A stretch of DNA of 39,710 nt from positions 1 to 39,710 of the forward strand of contig RFNO01000127.1 in the NCBI GenBank assembly GCA_009927165.1. Reading direction: 5' to 3'. A program made the position numbers and the translations under genes. This stretch comes from Pseudomonadota bacterium. GTDB taxonomy: Bacteria; Bdellovibrionota; FAC87; UBA2466. This document shows positions 7,907 through 16,407 of the stretch, piece by piece. The notes below the pieces were generated by a model. That model did no database searches. It saw nothing but the letters and a program-made list of their open reading frames with translations, and was not told the DNA's origin. How positions within the stretch are numbered: the stretch's first letter is position 1; every line of letters starts with the position of its first letter.

Positions 7907-9145
7907 CTACTTGCGCTGATGGACAATTAAATAAACTTCTTCTATCGATCGGTCTGTTGCGGACTGAATTACGTACTCAACTCCATCGATGAGTGTTGAG
8001 TCCCATTTCTTTGGGATTTTCTGCATGTGCTTGAGAAGAAAACCGCCCAAGGTTTGGTATTCCTCGTCGAGAGGGAGCGGAAGTTTAATCAGTTCTCTTA
8101 GGTCATCCATTTCCATTCGCGCAGAAACAATAAAAGCATTCTCGCTAATCTTTCTGTAGAGACGGGGAGGTTCGTCATACTCATCTTCTATTTCACCAAC
8201 AACTTCTTCCATAACGTCTTCCATGGTAATAATGCCCTCAGCCCCCCCGAATTCATTAACCACTATCGCCATCGGTCGAGATTTGAGTTCAGTTAAAAGT
8301 TCATCGACCGGTTTGCTTTCAGGAATAAATAGGGCGGGCTGCATTACATTTTTTACTGGCTGACTTAAATCCTCAGCTCTGAGGCAATCAAATCCTTGGA
8401 TTACCCCTACCATCGTATCAATTCGTTCTTGATAAACAGGTAAGCGAGAATGACCGGACTCACTGAAGAGTCTCACAGCATCGCTTAAAGTCATGGATTC
8501 CTCAATAGCTATGACTTCAATCAGTGGACGATACATTTCTTTTACTGTCATTTTATTGAAATTTAAGATTCGATTGATCAGTTGTCTTTCTGAAGGAGTA
8601 ACGTCAGAGCCTCGGCTAGTGGGAAGTGCTGCTTGAATTTCTTCTCTTGAAACGAAAAAACTTTTTTCTGAGCTCTCCCCCAAAATAAACTTTACGACCT
8701 TTGCGTAGCATCCAAGAGCTCGAGTTAATGGTGAAAGAATAATACTGGCTAGAGAGATGGGCTTAGCTAATTTCAAAATAGCATCATCCGCTTTGGCTCT
8801 GCCTAAAAGTTTCGGAATAAATTCTCCGAAAATAAGAATGAGTGGAGTGAGAATCGCAGCACTGATCCAAACTTTATTGATACCATAATTATGAATAACG
8901 AAAAGCGTGGCGACAGTAGTAGATAAATTAATACACAGAGTTGTTCCAACCACAGTAGTGGAGAAAAGTCGCTCAGGTTTTGAAATCAAAAACTTCGCAA
9001 GCAAGGCATTTGGTTGGTTTTCTTTGGCCTTTTTGTAAAGTTTAGGACGGCTTGCCGAGACAAAAGCTATTTCAGAACCCGAAAAAAAGGCTTCAGCTAA
9101 TACTGCAATGAGTACAAAAAGGGCGAGTAACAAAAGTGAAATCAT
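7907..9145 (-). CDS. CNNM/CorC-type membrane protein with CBS pair and CorC_HlyC domain
   Basis: 412 residues. Residues 1-190 are a DUF21/CNNM membrane domain with several hydrophobic helices and a conserved SGSEIAF region. Residues 205-325 hold two CBS modules, ending EDVMEEVVGEIEDEYD. Residues 335-410 are the CorC_HlyC domain. Relatives take part in magnesium or cobalt transport or resistance; 'hemolysin' labels for this family are historical. The ATG overlaps the stop of the upstream paralogue by four bases, so the two are translationally coupled and may form a heteromer. Confidence 0.9.
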   Translation of the reverse strand: MISLLLLALFVLIAVLAEAFFSGSEIAFVSASRPKLYKKAKENQPNALLAKFLISKPERLFSTTVVGTTLCINLSTTVATLFVIHNYGINKVWISAAILTPLILIFGEFIPKLLGRAKADDAILKLAKPISLASIILSPLTRALGCYAKVVKFILGESSEKSFFVSREEIQAALPTSRGSDVTPSERQLINRILNFNKMTVKEMYRPLIEVIAIEESMTLSDAVRLFSESGHSRLPVYQERIDTMVGVIQGFDCLRAEDLSQPVKNVMQPALFIPESKPVDELLTELKSRPMAIVVNEFGGAEGIITMEDVMEEVVGEIEDEYDEPPRLYRKISENAFIVSARMEMDDLRELIKLPLPLDEEYQTLGGFLLKHMQKIPKKWDSTLIDGVEYVIQSATDRSIEEVYLIVHQRK

Positions 9146-10161
9146 ACAACGCCCTCACTGGTTTTGTTTTGAGTTCTAAAAAGAGCATTGAGCACATCCT
9201 CAAGTGTGACCACCCCTAAGTGTTTGCCATACTCATCTACTACAATTGCAATATGTATTTTCTTGGTTTTGAGTTCGCGGAAAAGTTTCGAGATTTTCTT
9301 GTGAGTAGATACGTAGTAAGGAGGAAAAATTGCTTGTGATAAAATATCCCCCTGCTTTTCTTCAGGTGAGTTGACAAGTAATTTCAGCAATTCTTTTGTG
9401 TAGAGAATACCCACTAAATGTTTGTCTGACCCAGACACGACAGGGATTCGGGAAAAGGTGTGGCTGCGCACTCGATTTAGAATATCAGGAATGCTGAGGG
9501 TGCTCTCTATCTGAAACACTTTTGACCATGGAGTCATTACACTCGAAACTGCCAGATCACTCAAATGAAACACGTTGTAGATCATTTCTGTTTCTTCTCT
9601 TTCAAGAGTGCCAGTTTCAGCACCTACCTCCACTAATGTGAGAAATTCTTTTTCAGTGATCGCCGACGGTGGATTGATATTAATACGAAAAAACCGAATG
9701 ATGCTCTTGGCTGTTGCTTGGAGAACGCTTCTTAAAGGTGTTAGAGCTAAGTGTAGCCAAGTTGCCGGATAAACCAAAACAGAAGCAATAATGACTGGAA
9801 TTCGAAAAGCCAAAATTTTGGGCAGAATTTCGGAAAAAATCAGTAGCAACAGCGTAGAAATGAGAACTGAAAAAAGGCTCATGAGAGTTTCATCAGTACC
9901 CCCAAAGTAAAATTCGAGGAGTGAAACGACAAAAGTACCTACTAAAACACTGAGAACTTCATTTCCTACAATCACTGTTGAGAGAAGTTCTTCAGGTCTG
10001 CGGATGAGGGAGTGAATAGCTCGGTAAGTTCCTGGGCGGCTATCGCGCAACGAATCCAATTGAGTTTGACTAAGAGAAAAGAGCGAAGCTTCAGCTGCCG
10101 CAAACACTGCAGCCAGAAATAGCAACAGTGGAATTAAAACCAAGTAAATATGAATGACCAA
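9142..10161 (-). CDS. CNNM-type membrane protein with CBS pair, lacking CorC_HlyC
   Basis: 339 residues, paralogous to the downstream gene. It has a DUF21 membrane domain (about residues 1-185, with AAAEASLFSLS), then two CBS modules (about 200-325, with VVDEYGKHLGVVTLEDVL). The protein stops within a dozen residues after CBS2, so the C-terminal CorC_HlyC domain of its partner is missing. This looks like a natural end, because the stop overlaps the partner's ATG. A likely role is metal-ion transport or its regulation with the 412-residue partner. It is divergent from nadE. Confidence 0.88.
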   Translation of the reverse strand: MVIHIYLVLIPLLLFLAAVFAAAEASLFSLSQTQLDSLRDSRPGTYRAIHSLIRRPEELLSTVIVGNEVLSVLVGTFVVSLLEFYFGGTDETLMSLFSVLISTLLLLIFSEILPKILAFRIPVIIASVLVYPATWLHLALTPLRSVLQATAKSIIRFFRININPPSAITEKEFLTLVEVGAETGTLEREETEMIYNVFHLSDLAVSSVMTPWSKVFQIESTLSIPDILNRVRSHTFSRIPVVSGSDKHLVGILYTKELLKLLVNSPEEKQGDILSQAIFPPYYVSTHKKISKLFRELKTKKIHIAIVVDEYGKHLGVVTLEDVLNALFRTQNKTSEGVV

Positions 10162-10242
10162 GCAATGCTCCCGCTTCCTAAAACTCTAATTTTATTAAAT
10201 AAATCGTCTCAGGTCAAAAAGCCCTCACGCTGTGCGATAAAT

Positions 10243-10271
10243 TCGACAAGTTTCATTTAAGGGGCTATAAA
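10243..10271 (+). promoter_or_regulatory. Predicted sigma-70-type promoter of nadE
   Basis: TCGACA at 10243-10248 and TATAAA at 10266-10271 are separated by 17 bases; each matches the consensus at five of six positions. Transcription would start near 10278, only a few bases before the GTG at 10284. No Shine-Dalgarno is visible there, so the message may be nearly leaderless. Confidence 0.5.
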
Positions 10272-10283
10272 ATCTCCACTTTT

Positions 10284-11639
10284 GTGAAGATAGCGATTGC
10301 ACAAATTAATCCAAGAGTGGGCGATGTTTCGTCTAACTTGCGAAAGACGTTAGATTTTATTGAAGAAGCAAGACAGCACTCCGCTGAGCTGGTGCTTTTC
10401 CCAGAGTTGTCTTTAACCGGGTATCCCCCTCGTGATTTGTTAGCTTATTCAAGAATTCACCATGAAATCCAAAATGCTTTAGAACGGATACGAACGGCCT
10501 CTATGGGTTTGGGGGTGATTGTGGGGTTCGTGGAGAAGAACCCCCATACTTATGGCAAGCCTTTCTTTAACTCTGCTGCGGTGTTCAAAAACGGCAAGCA
10601 AATCCATGTTTATCGAAAACGACTCTTACCTTACTACGATGTGTTCGAGGATGAGCGTTATTTTGAACCGGGAACTGAACCTGCGGTGTTCGATTGGGAC
10701 GGAAAAAAAATTGGAATTGCGATTTGTGAGGATATTTGGAACCGGAGCGGATTTCTTGAGAGACAATACGCGAGTAATCCCCTCTCAGATTTGAGAGGCG
10801 TTGCATTGTCAACTTTAGTGGTGTTGTCAGCGTCGCCATTTCACGTAGGAAAGCCCCAGCAAAGAGAGGAACTTCTGTCCCTCATCGCTGAGGAATACCA
10901 AACCTCTATTCATTACTGTAATCAGGTCTCGGGTAACGATGAGCTTTTATTTGATGGTGCTAGTTTGGTGCTCAATGCGGAAGGGAAACCAGTTTGTCGA
11001 GCCCCGGCTTTTAAGGAATCGCTGCTGATATCCGGGCAAACGGAATCGGGAATATGGCCTCAGAGGGAAGAGGAGTGGCTCACAGAAGCGTTAAGTTTCG
11101 GACTTCGAGATTACGTTCATAAATCTGGATCACAGCGGGTTTGTTTGGGGCTAAGCGGGGGAGTAGACAGTAGCGTTCTCGCCGTCATTGCGGTTCAAGC
11201 TTTGGGTCGAGAGAATGTTGAGGGGATCTCGTTACCCACTCGATTCACTTCTAGTGCCAGCCGAGAAGATGCAATAGCACTTTCTGCCCACTTGGGAATC
11301 GAATTTAAAGAATTTGAAATCGAAAATACTTTTCTCGCTTTTGAAAAAATGTTGGAGTCGCTAAAACCCCGCACACTGACTTTAGAAAATATTCAACCTC
11401 GGATTCGAATGACAGTACTGATGGCGATTGCCAACGAGGGAGGAAAACTGCTTCTGAATACGAGTAATAAAAGTGAAATAGCAACAGGCTATTCGACTTT
11501 ATATGGAGACAGTGCGGGAGCATTGGCTCCTCTTGGAGATTTGACCAAAGGACAAGTGGTTCGTTTGGCGGAGTGGTTAAATCGAGAGAAAGCAATTTGC
11601 CGCAAAGAGTCATTTCTCGTCCCCCAACTGCTGAGTTGA
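10284..11639 (+). CDS. nadE: Glutamine-dependent NAD+ synthetase, 5' part as read (frameshifted gene)
   Basis: Catalyses the last step of NAD synthesis, amidation of nicotinate adenine dinucleotide using glutamine. Residues 1-260 are the nitrilase-type glutaminase with the E41-K112-C148 triad (FPELSL, KRLLPYYDVF, AICED). Residues 270 onward are the ATP pyrophosphatase-type synthetase with SGGVDSS at 291-297. The reading frame leaves the family pattern near 11596 and stops at 11639. The missing C-terminus continues in another frame to 11902. Restoring one T in the TTT at 11596-11598 would give a normal protein of about 539 residues. The GTG start is supported by the canonical MKIAIAQINP N-terminus. 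Confidence 0.9.
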   Translation: MKIAIAQINPRVGDVSSNLRKTLDFIEEARQHSAELVLFPELSLTGYPPRDLLAYSRIHHEIQNALERIRTASMGLGVIVGFVEKNPHTYGKPFFNSAAVFKNGKQIHVYRKRLLPYYDVFEDERYFEPGTEPAVFDWDGKKIGIAICEDIWNRSGFLERQYASNPLSDLRGVALSTLVVLSASPFHVGKPQQREELLSLIAEEYQTSIHYCNQVSGNDELLFDGASLVLNAEGKPVCRAPAFKESLLISGQTESGIWPQREEEWLTEALSFGLRDYVHKSGSQRVCLGLSGGVDSSVLAVIAVQALGRENVEGISLPTRFTSSASREDAIALSAHLGIEFKEFEIENTFLAFEKMLESLKPRTLTLENIQPRIRMTVLMAIANEGGKLLLNTSNKSEIATGYSTLYGDSAGALAPLGDLTKGQVVRLAEWLNREKAICRKESFLVPQLLS

Positions 11640-11902
11640 GGGAAAACCAAAAAGACGAAGACACTCTGCCCACTTATTCAGTACTCGATAAAATGGTAGA
11701 GGCCTGTTTGATGAAGCAACTCGGGCCCGAGGAGCTTATGAATCAAGGGTTTATGACCGACTCCGTTGAGACTTTTAGCAGGCTTCATCGATTTTCCGAA
11801 TATAAAAGACGCCAAATGCCTCCTATCCTCCGCGTTTCTCAAAAGGCTTTTGGTATTGGCCGACGAATACCTCTAGCCTGCCGAAACTATGCTGATAAAT
11901 GA
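11597..11902 (+). pseudogene. nadE: 3' part of nadE in the shifted frame
   Basis: Continues the NAD+ synthetase in a different frame from the 5' part. It begins LPQRVISRPP and contains the family signature TAELRENQKDEDTLP, which in intact enzymes shapes the active site, followed by the closing helices. It overlaps the last 43 bases of the upstream reading frame. There is no start codon with a ribosome site, so it is not an independent gene. Either the gene is broken or the window carries a one-base indel error in a short T-run. Confidence 0.85.
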
Positions 11903-11903
11903 C

Positions 11904-11932
11904 TTGCCGGAGCGCAGCGTGAGACCTATATT
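11904..11932 (+). promoter_or_regulatory. Predicted sigma-70-type promoter of the cupredoxin/heme-assembly operon
   Basis: TTGCCG at 11904-11909, a 17-base spacer and TATATT at 11927-11932, directly after the nadE stop. Four and five of six consensus bases match. Transcription would begin near 11939, leaving about 30 bases of leader with a strong GAGGAG ribosome site before the ATG at 11970. Confidence 0.5.
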
Positions 11933-11969
11933 TTGTCTAACTTTTTAATCAACCCTTGAGGAGAACACA

Positions 11970-12629
11970 ATGAAAGCTCTTATTAGTTCTTTAGTAATCG
12001 TTGGTTTGTCAGGTTTAAGCTTGGCCGCCGATGTCACAGGAACCGTCACTGCAGCAAAAGCAAAAGCTATGCCTGCCGGGACCCAAATGTCCAAAGCTGA
12101 TCCCAATTGCCCAGCTGCAAAAGCTTCGAACCAAACTGTAGAAGTAAAGGGCGGTAAATTGGGAAACGCTTTTGTTTATATTAAGTCTCAACCTGCTGCC
12201 GGAGCTGCCCCTGTGACAGGTGTTACGCTCGACCAAAAAGGTTGTGTTTATGCACCCCATGCTGTTGGCGTGGTTGTCGGACAAGGCCTCAAAATCATGA
12301 ACAGTGATAAAACCATGCACAACGTGAATGCTAAAAGTGCAAAAGGGCAAGGTTTCAACGCTGGAATGGTCAGCGGTTCCGCACCCATCGAAAAGAAATT
12401 CACAAAACCTGAATTCATTCGCTTCAAATGCGATGTTCACGGTTGGATGAATTCTGTTGTCGGCGTGTTTGAAAATGAGCTTTTTGCGATTTCCGACAAG
12501 GATGGCAAATTCACCATCAAAGGTGTTCCTGCCGGCGAATACACAGTGGGTGTATGGCATGAAAAATTGGGCGAAAAAGAACAAAAAGTCACTGTCACCG
12601 ATAAGGGAACAGTGGATATTGCTCTTTAA
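11970..12629 (+). CDS. Periplasmic cupredoxin-like protein with C-terminal carboxypeptidase-regulatory-like domain
   Basis: 219 residues with a signal peptide (residues 1-20, ending LSLAA). Residues 55-170 form a plastocyanin-like fold with type-1 copper ligands in order: H117 (MHNVN), C154 (FKCDV), H157 and M160 (HGWM). Residues 172-219 resemble the small beta domain ISDKDGKFTIKGVPAGEYTV found after such cupredoxins. A copper-bound electron carrier or copper donor in the periplasm is the likely role. It opens an operon for heme A synthesis and SCO-type copper delivery. Unlike the rest of the operon, it is followed by a short gap before the next gene, and it has its own strong ribosome site. 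Confidence 0.88.
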   Translation: MKALISSLVIVGLSGLSLAADVTGTVTAAKAKAMPAGTQMSKADPNCPAAKASNQTVEVKGGKLGNAFVYIKSQPAAGAAPVTGVTLDQKGCVYAPHAVGVVVGQGLKIMNSDKTMHNVNAKSAKGQGFNAGMVSGSAPIEKKFTKPEFIRFKCDVHGWMNSVVGVFENELFAISDKDGKFTIKGVPAGEYTVGVWHEKLGEKEQKVTVTDKGTVDIAL

Positions 12630-12652
12630 GTCTTAAGAAGTAGTTGAATTCC

Positions 12653-12868
12653 ATGAAGTCCCCCATCTCTGATTTCGTGTTTCTCCAAATTCAGAGGGGG
12701 GACTTCGTGTTTTTAGCAGTGCTTTTCTTCTGTATTTTTGTTTTTGTGGCCATTGAAAGTGTTTGGTTGATACGGCAAATCCAAAAAAAATCAGTGAAGC
12801 AGAGTGCTTTAGTATGGTCTTTTATTCCGGCTTTGGTTCTGCTTCTTCTCACAAAGGTTTGGTCATGA
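12653..12868 (+). CDS. COX2-like two-helix membrane mini-protein
   Basis: 71 residues from the ATG at 12653 (a TTG at 12644 is also possible). Two hydrophobic segments (about 17-40 and 52-69) flank a short basic loop, and the second segment begins with an LVWSFIPAL pattern. This resembles the two-helix membrane hairpin of cytochrome c oxidase subunit II, where W-x-x-x-P marks the second helix. The copper-binding CuA domain is absent. Its stop overlaps the ctaA start (ATGA). It could be an oxidase assembly factor, a heme synthase subunit or a remnant of coxB. The similarity is by eye and short. Confidence 0.65.
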   Translation: MKSPISDFVFLQIQRGDFVFLAVLFFCIFVFVAIESVWLIRQIQKKSVKQSALVWSFIPALVLLLLTKVWS

Positions 12869-13836
12869 CTTTAAATTATAAAAACAGTTTGTGGGTAGGG
12901 CGAATAACGTTACTGACTTCTCTTTCTACTTTGTTGCTTTTGTGTGCGGGTGCTTTAGTAACAGGTACCGGTTCCGGGCTCGCCGTTCCTGATTGGCCGC
13001 TTTCTTTTGGTCAGTTTTTTCCCCCGATGGTGGGTGGGGTATTGTACGAGCATGGTCATCGTTTGATTGCGGGCTACGTGGCCCTTCTGACTATGCTTCA
13101 GTGTGTTTTTATTTTTAAATGGGAAAGTCGTGCTTGGGTAAAAAAATTGTCTGTCTTAGCAGTGGCATTGGTTCTTACTCAAGCGCTTCTCGGGGGGCTT
13201 ACCGTTCTTTTTCAACTCCCTAAAGCCATCTCTATTGCCCATGCTTGTTTGGGGCAAACTTATTTTTGTAACTCCGTAGTTCTAGCGATGGTGACTTCTC
13301 AGCTCTGGGGAAAAAAGCTTCAGGCTTCTCCCGATCATTCTGCGTTTCCCATTCGGTGGTTAGCATTGTTGGTAGTGGTTGGATTTTTTATTCAGCTTCT
13401 GCTCGGCGCGACGATGCGACATTTTGGTTCCGGTTTAGCTATTCCTGATTTTCCTCTTTCCTTTGGTCGCTGGATACCCGCCAGTTGGACATTTCCCGTT
13501 GCTATCCATTTTGCTCATCGAGCCGGTGCCTTCGTCATGGTGACTCTAGTTGCTGCATTGGTGGCTCGAGTATACCGCTTGTACTGGAATCAATTTGTTC
13601 TGCTTCTTTATGCAGGTGCTCTCATGGGATTTGTTTGGATGCAAATCATGTTAGGAGCCATGATAATTTGGCTTCGTCGTCCATTGGCCCTGACCACTAT
13701 ACACTTAGCAGTTGGAGCTCTTTGCTTGGCCAGTTCGGTTACTTTGGCTATCCAATTGTTTCGAGCTCAACGAGAAGCTGTTCCCGAAAACGACCCCCGC
13801 TTAAAGGAACTCGATTTAAGAACCGCTAAAGTATGA
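12865..13836 (+). CDS. ctaA: Heme A synthase (COX15/CtaA family)
   Basis: Oxidises heme O to heme A for aa3-type oxidases. The 323-residue polytopic protein shows the internal duplication of the family: SGLAVPDWPLSFG in the first half and SGLAIPDFPLSFG in the second. Candidate heme-ligand histidines are H65 (HGHR), H126 (AHACLGQ), H218 (AHRAG) and H280 (IHLAVG). The start is the ATG overlapping the previous stop, because the longer ORF would run through the mini-protein. Its stop overlaps the ctaB start (ATGA). Confidence 0.93.
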   Translation: MTLNYKNSLWVGRITLLTSLSTLLLLCAGALVTGTGSGLAVPDWPLSFGQFFPPMVGGVLYEHGHRLIAGYVALLTMLQCVFIFKWESRAWVKKLSVLAVALVLTQALLGGLTVLFQLPKAISIAHACLGQTYFCNSVVLAMVTSQLWGKKLQASPDHSAFPIRWLALLVVVGFFIQLLLGATMRHFGSGLAIPDFPLSFGRWIPASWTFPVAIHFAHRAGAFVMVTLVAALVARVYRLYWNQFVLLLYAGALMGFVWMQIMLGAMIIWLRRPLALTTIHLAVGALCLASSVTLAIQLFRAQREAVPENDPRLKELDLRTAKV

Positions 13837-14699
13837 ATTTAGATAAACGCTTTATTGCTGACCTTTTCGATCTTACTAAGCCTCGGATTTGTTTTCTCTC
13901 TTTGGTCATGGCTGCGTGGGGTTTTTATTTGGGGTCTCAGCAGGGGGTAAATTCAGTTCGTTTGGTATTCTTACTGATCGGTCTTGGATTAGTGGGTTGC
14001 GCTTCTGGAATATTTAATCAAGTTGCTGAAAAAGATATCGACGCAAAAATGAACCGCACTTTGAATCGTCCGTTACCTGCGGGAAGAGTAAATGAAAAGC
14101 ATGCCCTTTTGATGGGATTTTTTTGCGTCATTTTCGGCGAGATTATTTTAGTGGTGGGTGTTAATTCCCTGACGGCTATTCTGGCAGCTTTAACCTTGCT
14201 CTCTTATTTAGGAATGTATACGCCGTCCAAGCAAACTACTCCGTTCTCAACTCTGATTGGAGCAGTTCCGGGTGCTCTTCCTCCATTAACTGGATTTACC
14301 GCAGCAACTGGCGGTTTCGGAAAGCTGGGTATTTGGATCTTTGCTCTTTTGTTTTTATGGCAGATCCCTCATTTCCTAGCGATAGGTTGGATTTACCGAG
14401 AAGATTACAAACGAGCCAGTCTGCCTGTACTCTCTGTTACAGATACTGATGGAGCTGAGGTTTCCAAACAAGTGATGACCTATCTGTTGGCTCTGTTGCC
14501 GTTAACACTCTTACCTTCAGTATGGAAAGTAACTGGCGATAGCTACTTACGGGGAGCTTTGATTTTAGGGCTACTCTATTTGGGGGCCGGTCTGCTATTG
14601 GCTCTTCGACGAACCCTGGGTTATGCCCGAATTTTATTCCTGGTTTCAGTGCTTTACTTGCCTCTTTTGGGTGGACTCATGGTTTGGGATATTTCATGA
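13833..14699 (+). CDS. ctaB: Protoheme IX farnesyltransferase (heme O synthase)
   Basis: Transfers a farnesyl group to protoheme, giving heme O, the substrate of the CtaA product encoded just upstream. 288 residues and about nine helices of the UbiA superfamily. The first prenyl-diphosphate motif is N62-x3-E66-x3-D70 followed by MNRT, and the YREDYKRASLPVL stretch forms the second conserved region. Coupled at both ends by ATGA overlaps. Length and motifs are ordinary for the family. Confidence 0.95.
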   Translation: MNLDKRFIADLFDLTKPRICFLSLVMAAWGFYLGSQQGVNSVRLVFLLIGLGLVGCASGIFNQVAEKDIDAKMNRTLNRPLPAGRVNEKHALLMGFFCVIFGEIILVVGVNSLTAILAALTLLSYLGMYTPSKQTTPFSTLIGAVPGALPPLTGFTAATGGFGKLGIWIFALLFLWQIPHFLAIGWIYREDYKRASLPVLSVTDTDGAEVSKQVMTYLLALLPLTLLPSVWKVTGDSYLRGALILGLLYLGAGLLLALRRTLGYARILFLVSVLYLPLLGGLMVWDIS

Positions 14700-15637
14700 A
14701 ACAGCGCTGGATTGAATTGAAACAAATTCGCTTCTCCTACGGTGAAAAAACAGCCTTAGATGGTTTGTCCCTTGAGGTTAATGAGGGGGAACTCTTTTGC
14801 ATTGTAGGTCCCAATGGTGGGGGGAAGAGCACAACTTTTAAAATTCTTTCTACTTTGATTCAGCCTCATGCCGGATCTTTGTCATTTTGGGGTGAAGATG
14901 GAGTGCGTTTCCCACAGCGAATTCGCCCTCATCTTGGAGTAGTGTTTCAATCTCCTGCTTTAGATAAAAAGCTTACTGTTGAAGAAAATCTTTTTTATCA
15001 GGGGAAATTGTATGGCCTCACTGGAAAAAAGCTTAAAGAAAAAACAGCACAAATTTTAGCTCGTTTTGAGTTGAGCGATCGCAAGCAGGATAAAGTTGAA
15101 ACGCTTTCGGGAGGCCTTAAAAGGCGAGTGGAAATTACCAAGAGCCTTCTTCAAAATCCAAAATTATTGATTTTGGATGAGCCCACTACGGGTTTGGACC
15201 CCATTGCCCGGCGAGAAGTATGGGATCATCTGAAAATGTTGAGAAAGGAAGAAGGGGTAACGGTCGTCTTTACGACGCATTTGATGGACGAGGCCGAATC
15301 TGCCGACCGAACGGCTTTGCTTGATCGGGGAAGAGTAGTGGTTTCTGGGACTCCCTCTGAACTGAAGTCTTTAGTGGGGGGGGACGTTATTGCGTTGAAA
15401 ACGAATCATCCGATTGAATTAAAAAACGGTATTCACGAGAAATTTCAACTAGAAGCCAAGTTGGTCGACCAAGAACTTCGAATTCAGCAAACTGAGGGCG
15501 CCAAATTTATTCCAGCTTTGGTTGAAGCTTTTCCACATCAGATTCAATCCGTAACTTTAGGAAAGCCCACGCTCGAGGACCTTTTTGTTTTGAAAACTGG
15601 GCACCATTTTTGGAAAAGCGAAACGAGGCCAGCATGA
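14696..15637 (+). CDS. ABC-2 type transporter ATP-binding protein
   Basis: 313 residues from the ATG at 14696, which overlaps the ctaB stop; a TTG 12 bases earlier is possible. Walker A is GPNGGGKST (38-46), the Q-loop is FQSP, the signature is LSGGLKRR (137 on), Walker B is LLILDEPTTGLD (157 on) and the switch His is in TTHLMDEAE. About 75 residues follow the ATPase core, as in DrrA/CcmA-like exporters. With the next gene it forms a two-gene exporter. Its place inside a heme and copper maturation operon suggests a substrate linked to oxidase assembly; the substrate is not visible from sequence. Confidence 0.93.
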   Translation: MKQRWIELKQIRFSYGEKTALDGLSLEVNEGELFCIVGPNGGGKSTTFKILSTLIQPHAGSLSFWGEDGVRFPQRIRPHLGVVFQSPALDKKLTVEENLFYQGKLYGLTGKKLKEKTAQILARFELSDRKQDKVETLSGGLKRRVEITKSLLQNPKLLILDEPTTGLDPIARREVWDHLKMLRKEEGVTVVFTTHLMDEAESADRTALLDRGRVVVSGTPSELKSLVGGDVIALKTNHPIELKNGIHEKFQLEAKLVDQELRIQQTEGAKFIPALVEAFPHQIQSVTLGKPTLEDLFVLKTGHHFWKSETRPA

Positions 15638-16407
15638 ATGTTCTTCTAGGCGGAGCTACGTTAGCCCAACGAGAACTGGTGCGATTTTATCGACAGAGAA
15701 GTCGAATTGTCGGCAGTTTAGCTATGCCGGTAATTGTGTGGGCACTTTTGGGAAGTGGTTTGCAAGCAGCGTTTCCCTCTGGCATGGGTCAGGAGAGTAG
15801 AGAGTTTCTGAAATATTTCTTTCCAGGGAATTTAATACTCACTTTGGTCTTCACTTCCATTTTTTCAACCATTTCAATTATCGAAGATCGTCATGAGGGC
15901 TTTCTCCAGTCAGTTTTGGTGTCCCCACTGTCGCCGACAGGTATCGTTTTGGGAAAAGTGGGAGGGGGAGCTTTCATTGCCCTATTTCAAGGGCTACTCT
16001 TTTTGGCCTTAGCTCCTTTGGCTGGATTTCACTTAAACCTTTTAGATATTTTGGCAGTTGTTATCACCATTACTTCCATTTCATTGACTATGACTGCTCT
16101 TGGATTTTTATTTGCTTGGCGTCTAGATTCCGTTCAAGGATTTCATGCAGTAATGAATTTAGTTCTTTTTCCTATGTGGCTCCTGTCGGGCGCTTTTTTT
16201 CCGCCTGAGTCCGCTTCGCGATTTCTGAAACCCCTGATGTACTTGAACCCGCTTACATACGGGATGTGGGCTTTAAAGGGAGCTCTCGGTGGAAAAATAG
16301 AGTGGGTATCATTCATGTCTCTTTTGGGGATGGTTTTATTATTTGGGATAGTGTTTATGGGAAGTTCTGTTTGGTTAGTTCATTCCAAGAGGGAGATGAC
16401 AGCATGA
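15634..16407 (+). CDS. ABC-2 type transporter permease
   Basis: 257 residues from the ATG at 15634, which overlaps the ATPase stop by four bases. About six membrane helices, with the LFPMWLLSGAFFPPES segment characteristic of ABC-2 permeases before the last helices. Partner of the upstream ATPase in an inner-membrane export complex. The stop overlaps the SCO start. No signal peptide or extra domain. Confidence 0.9.
   Translation: MNVLLGGATLAQRELVRFYRQRSRIVGSLAMPVIVWALLGSGLQAAFPSGMGQESREFLKYFFPGNLILTLVFTSIFSTISIIEDRHEGFLQSVLVSPLSPTGIVLGKVGGGAFIALFQGLLFLALAPLAGFHLNLLDILAVVITITSISLTMTALGFLFAWRLDSVQGFHAVMNLVLFPMWLLSGAFFPPESASRFLKPLMYLNPLTYGMWALKGALGGKIEWVSFMSLLGMVLLFGIVFMGSSVWLVHSKREMTA

Noticed and set aside
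11573-11902. Separate gene starting at GTG 11573
   Set aside because: The translation is the missing C-terminus of NAD synthetase and has no own start signals.
12015-12584. Long open frame antisense to the cupredoxin gene (189 codons)
   Set aside because: It is the shadow of a strongly coding frame with intact copper ligands; it has no ribosome site or recognisable domain.
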